Assembly (NCBI RefSeq): GCF_026210795.1
Contig: NC_089437.1
Coordinates: 3,968,001 to 4,032,000 of the forward strand
Source: Rhizophagus irregularis
Taxonomy: Eukaryota; Glomeromycota; Glomeromycetes; Glomerales; Glomeraceae
Direction: 5' to 3'
DNA length: 64,000 bases
Positions 56,449-64,000 of this stretch are shown piece after piece. Below the pieces are notes generated by a model. It was not told the DNA's origin and did not search any database. It saw only the letters and a program-made list of their open reading frames with translations. The position numbers were made by a program, and so were the translations under genes. Each line of letters starts with the position of its first letter. Positions within the stretch are counted from its first letter, which is position 1.

Positions 56449-59400
56449 ATGGATTATAGTTCGTTACCACCAGAATTTCAAGGTAGATTAGCAAAATTAG
56501 AGCAAGAATATGAAGAAGGAGAATTAACAAAAAAAGGATTTGAAAAGAAAAAGAATTCTTTATTTGCAGAATATCGACAATATATTGGAGAAAATCATGT
56601 TGATATTGTTAGTGATATATTAGAGACACTTTCAATTTATCCATCCCCAATGGTGACGGGCGAGGCCAGTGAAGGAGGCGTTTCTCCAACTAATAGTATT
56701 AGTAGTGGAAATTATTATATCCAACAAGATGGTGGCTATTCAACTAATTCAAACCAATATAATCCAAATCAGCGATATCCTGGACATTCGGTACAACAAT
56801 CATACGTTGCTAATCAGCCACCTATTCCTCATAATTCTTTTTCACACCATCAACTTCCTCACAGAGCAATGAATTCTGATTTAAGACTTGATCCAACTCA
56901 TATAAATCCTACTGCTACATCCACTTCACCTAATATGTCTCCTTTAAATCTCAACAATCAACAAATTCCTAATATGAATTATAGACCTCCGCATCAATAT
57001 AATCATTCTTTTGCACCATTCGGAACCGCGCCACCACCCCAATTTAGGCCAATGCAACCGCCAGGGCGTCCTCCTTTACCTCCACATGGGTATCATCATC
57101 AAACATCATTACAATATTTTCCTCCAAATACAGGTGGATTTCCTGTTAGACCAAACAGACCTCAAATGGCACAAATTCCACAAATTCGTCCTGTTCCGTC
57201 ACCTTATGGAATAGAAGTTCCTCCAGGAGCTGCTCCATCTGGTCCAATTGGTAGAACAAGACACTTAGTAAATGAAGATGCTATCGAGCGTGCGCGAAGT
57301 ATTAGTGGAGCTAGGTCAAGTTTGGACATAAGTGATACTGCAAGTATTAAAGGATATACTAGAAGTACGGGAGAATATGATTATTTGCGTAAGTATAATC
57401 AAAAAGCACGATCGGTGAGTGTTCCCTTATAAATAATTGTTATTATATTAACGATATTTCTTAAATTTAGCCGCACGTATTCAAGATGACAATGCTTCGA
57501 TCAGGTCAGGGCGATCTAGCATTTATACTACGTCGAATTCGAACGGACAAAGGTTTGGTGGAATGATTAGTCCTGATGATAGACCCGGAAGAAGTAAATA
57601 ATTTATGTTTATTATATTATTTTTTTTTTTGATGCCAAATTAATCTCTTTTTTATTTTTAGGTGTTGGAAATCGAATATCTTTATATAATAGTATGGTAT
57701 ATTCAGAAATATTAGATCCAACGCCTACATTTGATCCGGGATTATCAAAGTTAGGAGGATTACAATTTATGCCATTTGAACCACGGGAATTACCATTTGA
57801 AAATTTGGACCCATTGAATCCTTCAATGTCACTGTCAAATTTCGCAGATATAGCTGCATTATTAAGATATAGAGGCCAGACGACTCCCAAAAAGACAGCC
57901 TTTATAGTACTGGACCAAAAAGGTCGTGAAGTGCATGAATGGACATGGGAAAAATTACATTTGAAAGCCGAAAAAATGGCACAAGTAATTTCAAAAGATA
58001 GTGGATTAATGAAAGGTGAAAGAGTAGCATTAATTTATAGGAAAGCAGAAATTTTGGATTTTTTAGTAGCGTTGTATGGATGTTTCTTTGCTGGAGTTGT
58101 GGCAGTACCAATTAATGCTGTGGAAGAATTTAGAGAACTTAAGTTTATATTGGAAGCAACAGAAGCTAGGCTGGCGTTAACTACAGAACATAACCATAAA
58201 GTTTTTACACGAGATTTATTGGCTCAAAAAAAAGAATTACCAACGAATGTAATCTGGTGGAAAACTAATGAATATGGGGCATTAAATTTAAAGAAAGGTG
58301 ATGAGCTTGGACCAATTAATGTTACTGAATTGGCATATATTGAATACACAAAAAGTCCTAATGGCGAATTAAAAGGAGTAGCGATAAGTCATCAAACAAT
58401 CATGGCACAATGTAATGTTATGAGAGGGAGCGTAACGGATAAAAAAATGAGAGAATATTTGGACAAGCAAAGGAATCAAGGCTATCAACGACAGTCTAAT
58501 GGTGGAGATGAGAGAAATAACGAAGTGAGTGGTAAAATTGTTGATACAGTGTTAAGTTATTTAGAGCCGAGACAACAATTTGGATTAATATTGGGCGCCC
58601 TATGGGGAGTGTACTGTGGTAATACTACTATATATCTAGGTAGCCTTGGACCTGATGTACCTGGTTTATGGGTAAATTGTATTTCAAAATACAAAGCTAC
58701 AATTGCATTAGCAGATTATCCAGGCTTAAATCCAATAGTGTCCTCATTTATATCAGATCCTTCGGCAACTTTGAATTTTTTGAAAAAGCAAACACCGGAC
58801 TTGTCATCATTACGCTTTTTGTTTGTCGATACACTGACAATAGATGTTCAAAAGAATCAAGAAATTATTGAACAATTCCTTGTTCCATTAGGGGCACAAT
58901 TTCCGAAAGATGTTTTGACTCCATTGAGTAGTTTACCGGAACATGGAGGAATGGTGTTAAGTTTTGGAGATTTGTTAGGTGTGCAGGGACTGGACGATAG
59001 AGTCGAAGGAGAACGAGGTGTGAAAGTATTTTTATTAGATCGTGAAGAACTGAAAGAAAATCGAGTTGTTGTCGTAGGAACTGAAGAGGGGAGTAAGAAA
59101 AAGGATTGGGAACAAGGTGTTATGAAAGTTGGAGCTTTTGGATTTGTTATGCCTGAAAGTAAGAGAAGTTTATGCCATAAATGTTTTCTCTGATTTTTTT
59201 TCTTTAATTTTTTAACTTAGTGTATCTAAATATATAGCTACAATAGCAGTTGTTGATCCAGAAACAACAGCACTATGTCTGCCTAATACAATTGGAGAAA
59301 TATGGGTTGATTCACCATCATTATCGGGAGGATTTTGGAACTTGCCAAAACATACCGAATCGATTTTCCACGCTCGTCCGATATTTGTACCAGGCGACAC

Positions 59401-62400
59401 CAAACAACCCGAATATTTTGATCAAGAATTTTTGAGAACAGGACTTTTAGGGTCATTAATTAATGGACAATTGGTTATATTTGGATTATATGAACATCGA
59501 ATAAGACAATTAATTGAACCTGTTAATAAGGAAAAGCAAAAGAAGTTGGTTGTAGTAAATAGGAGCGAATATGACGGAGGAAGTGACGAAGAGGAAATAA
59601 ATGATGATAAGAAACAAGACGAAGAAGAAAAAGATAAATATAGGTTTCATTATACTTTGGATTTGGAGAATACTGTTAAGAAAATGATTGAAGGCGTTCA
59701 TGATTGGTAAGTTACAATAAAGATTAATAAGTATTTAAATTGCATTTAAATGAGAAAAAAATTTTTTCATTTACACCTAATCTCTCTCGTAGTGTTGTAA
59801 TTGAGATTTATATAAAGGATCAAAGCTTACCAGTGATGATAGCAGAATCTACATTACCCATAGAAAAATTAACTGCTCTTGCTGATGAAATATTCGAAAA
59901 ATTAGTTATGTATCATGGACTCCGTCTTTATACGATATCAATATGTGCACAAGGATCATTGCCACGTGTATGGAAGAATGGTAAAAAACTGACAAATAGC
60001 ATAACATGTAAAAAATATTTCGAATATGGACGTTTACAAGTTTTACATGTGAAGACTTGTGTATTAGACACGGTATTTAATATTCCGATCGGAGAAGATA
60101 TGGTTGCCGGCATATGGGGACCTAGTAAGTTGTGGTTGATTTTGAATGAAATATAGATAATATTACATTGGAATAAGTGTACTTAAAAAAAAATTTTTTT
60201 TCTTTCGCTAGACGCTATGGCAGCAAGACAAGAGATGAGTAACGGATTAAGAAGAACTCAATATACGAGAATGGATATTCCACTAGAGGTATTAGACGAA
60301 AAAACTAGTATTAATTTATTAAAATTCCGAAGTATAGTTGATGTATTATTATGGCGTACACAAATGTCACCTGAAGAGACCGCATATAATATATTGGATA
60401 CGAAAGGAAAAGAAGGAAAACCAATCTCATGGAAAAAATTAAATAATCGAATAGCGACCGTTGCGAATTATTTGCAAAAAAAAGGATGCAAAGCGGGAGA
60501 CCATACAGTATTAATATTTCCACATGGAATAGATTTTGTGTGTAGCATATTTGCATGTATGGTATTAGGTATTATAGCAATTCCCATATCACAAACAGAA
60601 CCTACGAAAGCATCAGAAGATATACCTGCACTATTTGGATTAATTGAGGATTTTAAAGTCAACTATTTATTGGTAAATACTGACACAGAACAAGTTCTTA
60701 AAAGCCGACAAATACAAAATTTCATAAAAACAATGAGCGGAGGTTCAAAGCAGTTGGACAGTAACAATTCAAAAGCGTTACCTTTGTTAATAAATATAGC
60801 CAAAGCACCAAAATATACAAGAACATTGAAAGAATCAAATTATGTTATGATGGAAGAATGGTTACAACCACAATGGGCAACGGTTGTTATGTGCTATTTC
60901 TCTGCAGATCAACGAAGAAGTTGTGTAAGATTGAATCATGACACATTGTTAGCATTATGCAAAGTACAAAAAGAGACTTGTAGATTGACAAGCATACGAG
61001 CGATATTAAGTTGTGTTAGGCATTTTAACGGTATTGGATTTGTGTATACTGTATTAATTGGCATATACTTGGGTAAGCTAATATATGAATTAGAGAGTTA
61101 TTCTATTTATATTATTTATTTATTTATTTATTTATTTAGGATCACAAACAATTCTCATTTCACCACTTGATTACCACGCGAATCCATTGATGTGGTTTGA
61201 AACTTTATCCAAATTCAAAAGTAATAAATATAATAATGATTATTATGAGATTATAAACTACAATTTAACTATCTTTTCTTGATTACATAGTTAAGGATAC
61301 TTACGCCACGTTCCCAATGCTGCAACATGCAATGTCATATTATGATAGTGTGGATTACCGAAATTTTTCTTTACAAAATTTAAAGAACTTAATGATTCCG
61401 GTTGACTGTAGACCGAATGCGAATTTATGTAAGAAAAAAAAATTGTTTAATGGTATATTTATCCGAATTTGGCTTAACTTGTTTTTTTTTGTTTGCGTCT
61501 GTAGATAAGAAGATGGTGAAAACATTTTTGGCGAATCGATTGGAAGAAGTGAATGTAAATTATATATATAGTCATATAGCAAATCCAATGATAACCACAA
61601 GATCTTATATGTGCGTAGAACCATTTGAGTTATATTTGGATTTAAAAAGTTTGAGAAGAGGAATTATTAAAGTTGTTGATCCTGAAGATGAACCTTTTGG
61701 GGTATTATTACATGATTCTGGAATGGTATGATTATTTAATGGAATGAAAAAAAAGGGAGCGAGATGAATATTCAAATATTTTTATTTGTTATGTAGGTCC
61801 CAGTGTCTACACAGGTAGCCATAGTACATCCAGAAACAAGACGTCCATGTTTATCAAACGAATTTGGAGAAATCTGGGTTAGCAGCGATTCTAATGCCAA
61901 ATCCTCGTATGGGTCAATGGATCCGTTAGATCAAGAACGATACTCCGCGATAATAGACGGGGGAGATCCGAGAATAACTTATTTACGTACGGGTGATTTA
62001 GGATTTTTATATACAGTTCAAAAACCGGTAGGGGAAGGAGGTGCATTGGTGGAATTCCAATGTTTATTCTTTTTGGGGCCTATTGCAGAAACATTTGAAG
62101 TTAATGGATTAATACATTTTCCGGTGGACATCGAATTTACAGTTGAAAGATGTCATCAATTGAGCCATTGTAATTTGATCGCAACAGATGGATGTGTGGT
62201 ATTCCAAGCTAATGGAGAAACAGTATGTATAGTAGAAGTGAGATCGTCAGAAGGGATTCTTAACTTGGTACCATGTATAATGAATTCAATACTTGATGAA
62301 CATCAATTTATTATTGACGTAATTGTATTCATTGGACCTGGAACATTACCAAAATCAAGATTAGGTGAAAAACAGAGAACTAAAATTATGACATCATGGT

Positions 62401-62768
62401 TAAGCGGTAATTTATCTACATTGCATGTACATTATGTAAAACCATCACCATCAAATTCTAGACCAAATTCGTATTTACTACCGCCATTTATGATGCATTC
62501 CCAACAATTAATAACTACAAACCCATCACCTTCACCAACACTTGATCCATCTCGATATAGTATTACTACTGGATTTATTAATACAACGAGAAGTAATATA
62601 AACCCATCAGTAATGCCTTCTGATATGATGAATAATGAATTGAGTTTGAGTAATAGTAATCGAGGGAGCTTGAATATTAATAATAGAACTAATAGTCAAG
62701 AATTGACACGACAAAACACTAATTCATATAAAGTTAATAATGCTAATACTGGAACTGTTAACATGTAA
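56449..62768 (+). CDS. DIP2/Cmr2-like protein: DMAP1-binding domain plus two adenylation (FAAL-like) domains
   Basis: Ten exons join to 1877 codons: 56449-57388, 57471-57593, 57662-59158, 59238-59706, 59793-60124, 60212-61072, 61140-61220, 61291-61428, 61505-61725, 61797-62768. Residues 1-75 form a DMAP1-binding-type helix (LPPEFQGRLAKLEQEYEEGE). About 75-350 is P/N/Q/S-rich. Two fatty-acyl-AMP-ligase-like domains follow, about 380-1110 (FADIAALLRYRGQTTPKKTA, NTIGEIWVDSPSLSGGFW) and about 1145-1785 (FRSIVDVLLWRTQMSPEETA, FGEIWVSSDS), then an S/N-rich tail. This is the order of DIP2 proteins and yeast Cmr2, linked to acyl metabolism and diacylglycerol levels. A typical AMP-binding P-loop is not evident in domain 1 (YIEYTKSPNGELKGV in its place), so activity cannot be assumed. 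Acceptor 59237 was preferred over 59220 because only it keeps the frame (MPE then TTIAVVDPET). Confidence 0.92.
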
Positions 62769-62910
62769 TTTAGTGATACTAAATACCAAAAGTTTGTTTG
62801 CTTAAATTATTTTATTTTTACCAATATTATTTCTATTTAATTAATTATTTATATTTATATAATATATATATATATACTTCTGTTTAATCTAATTAACATA
62901 ATTATTGATG
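62769..62910. other. Convergent 3' ends
   Basis: Only 142 bases separate the stop codons of the DIP2-like gene and the AP-2 sigma gene, so their 3' UTRs and polyadenylation signals probably overlap. TATATATATATA lies at about 62863-62874. Confidence 0.6.
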
Positions 62911-63541
62911 CTATTCCAATTTATCCAAATGATCTAATCTAGTTAATACAATATTCTTACTAGTTTCTTCGATTTCACCCGCCAAAAATACTTCATCTAA
63001 TATTGCATACACCTAATAATAAAAAGAATCATTTTTAAGTTTCTATAATTGTTCAAATATAGTTATCATATAAGCTTACCTTGTAAAAATTGAAGACTAA
63101 ATCCAGCTCACATACGTTACCGAAAAATGCATCCAACACCTCTACAAAAAAGTGTATCGCTTCTAAATATGCTAATTCATTATCATTTGCATCTACACAC
63201 ACACAAAAAAACAATCCTGCGTATCTTCTATAGACCACTTTATAATTTCGAAACTGTTGAAGAGAAAACTTATAAGTATAACGAATAAACGATTATTTGT
63301 GTAAATATATACCTTACCTCGACGAAATTGGATTGATGCTTTTGATCTCGAGGTGCAACTAATCTGTGTACTTCGCCTTTAAGTTTTACTTTTTCTTCAT
63401 CCTCATAAGGAACATACCATTTTGATAGGCGTGTTTTACCTTGTCGGTTTTGTACAAGTATAAATCGAATCTATTGCACAAGTATGAATTAGATTTATTT
63501 GCCATCGCGAACTCTTAAATCCGAAATTAAAAGCTTACCAT
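62911..63541 (-). CDS. AP-2 complex subunit sigma
   Basis: The small subunit of the AP-2 clathrin adaptor, which sorts cargo into endocytic vesicles at the plasma membrane. Exons 63541-63539, 63470-63318, 63253-63080 and 63012-62911 give 143 codons, the usual length. The product reads [120 protein letters not shown] and ends LDHLDKLE. This sequence is strongly conserved, so the call is secure and distinct from AP-1 or AP-3 sigma. The first coding exon is just the ATG, with GTAAGC directly after it. Confidence 0.96.
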
Positions 63542-63796
63542 GGACGAGGTGAATATTAAATAAAGATCCTATTTTTTTTAACTATAATTTTGACCAGAAT
63601 TAATACCAGTTTTTCACAAGACTGACCCAAATTAAATAAATGTTTATTGTGTTTTAACTTTTTATGGCAATTATCATCACAATTACCATCAGTTCCATGG
63701 ATTTGGTTTGATTTGTGCACGTTTAAATGCATGCGTTATGCGTTAAAAAACTTTTTTTAAAAAAACGCAAAAGAAAAATTCTGTATAATATGATCG
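63542..63796. promoter_or_regulatory. Bidirectional upstream region
   Basis: A gap of 255 bases between the AP-2 sigma start (minus) and the start of the next gene (plus). It holds both 5' regions. CATGCGTTATGCGTT (63730-63745) is the only GC-containing patch; no factor site is claimed. Confidence 0.5.
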
Positions 63797-64000
63797 ATGG
63801 CCGAGAATAGACAACCGTCTCTAGATCCTGAAAGGCAGTTAATTGTCAATTCGTTATTCTCCGATGGTGCCGAAGATCCCGTATCACCAAGTCTGTCTAT
63901 TTCTTCTTTTTTTTAGATACAAAAATATTTACTAAATGACCTTTTTTATTAGCTCATAGTTCAGGTACTGAGTCTTTAATTACTTACTGTAAAGTATCAG
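63797..64000 (+). CDS. 5' end of an unrecognised gene, cut by the window edge
   Basis: ATG at 63797 starts MAENRQPSLDPERQLIVNSL, then FSDGAEDPVSPS. Without splicing the frame ends at a TAG near 63914. A GT at 63891 and AG at 63951-63952 (preceded by TTTACTAAATGACC, a good branch point) would continue in frame as THSSGTESLITYCKVS to the end of the window. The protein family cannot be identified from this fragment. Confidence 0.5.

Noticed and set aside
1-64000. tRNA or rRNA genes
   Set aside because: No sequence resembling tRNA A/B boxes with a foldable cloverleaf, or conserved rRNA segments, was noticed; a tRNAscan or Rfam search would be needed for certainty.

Overview
The window is AT-rich eukaryotic DNA with many short GT-AG introns. 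It holds a few ordinary fungal housekeeping genes in a large mass of decayed transposons and tandem repeats. The housekeeping genes are an EF-hand type external NADH dehydrogenase, an Akr1-type ankyrin/DHHC palmitoyltransferase, a DIP2/Cmr2-like double adenylation-domain protein and the AP-2 sigma subunit. With the Myb/SANT-like, Tnp2-like, MULE and LINE relics, this best fits an early-diverging fungus, most likely a Glomeromycotina (Rhizophagus-type) genome. The species is inferred, not shown. All gene models were built by hand from splice sites and frame continuity; no database was searched.

Layout. 1-7341: two intact genes transcribed divergently, NADH dehydrogenase (minus, 14 exons) and Akr1-like palmitoyltransferase (plus, 9 exons). 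7342-21450: intergenic and transposon territory with a 0.5-kb foldback element, hAT-type MITEs with 8-bp target duplications, an 89-bp minisatellite, Tigger/pogo-type elements with TA duplications, and a DDE-transposase pseudogene split by two later insertions, one of which carries a third. 21500-24320: a plus-strand array of about 22 units, each looking like a microexon with complete splice signals. 24430-27625: a MULE broken by three stop codons. 27940-34263: a decayed LINE (minus strand) split by a 1.16-kb TIR element. 35029-40196: a Tnp2 (CACTA/Plavaka-like) transposase relic with a divergent companion gene. 42016-42863: a Myb/SANT-like pseudogene. 43059-48218: a composite repeat carrying a second, minus-strand microexon array of about 25 units. 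51390-53830: a third, more decayed array. 53845-54541: an unclassified element with long TIRs. 54635-55284: a small gene with one frameshift. 56449-64000: DIP2-like gene, AP-2 sigma (convergent with it), and the 5' end of a further gene.

The most unusual content is the three arrays. Each unit carries, in order, a pyrimidine tract with AG acceptor, a microexon-sized segment (36 nt in the minus array, about 47 nt in the first half of the plus array), a GTAAG/GTAAAG donor, a hairpin at the donor, and a second hairpin containing a branch-point-like sequence (TACTAAC in many plus units). They could be tandem introner-like units, a repeat-protein gene with one exon per repeat, or a satellite that mimics splice sites. 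RNA-seq would decide.
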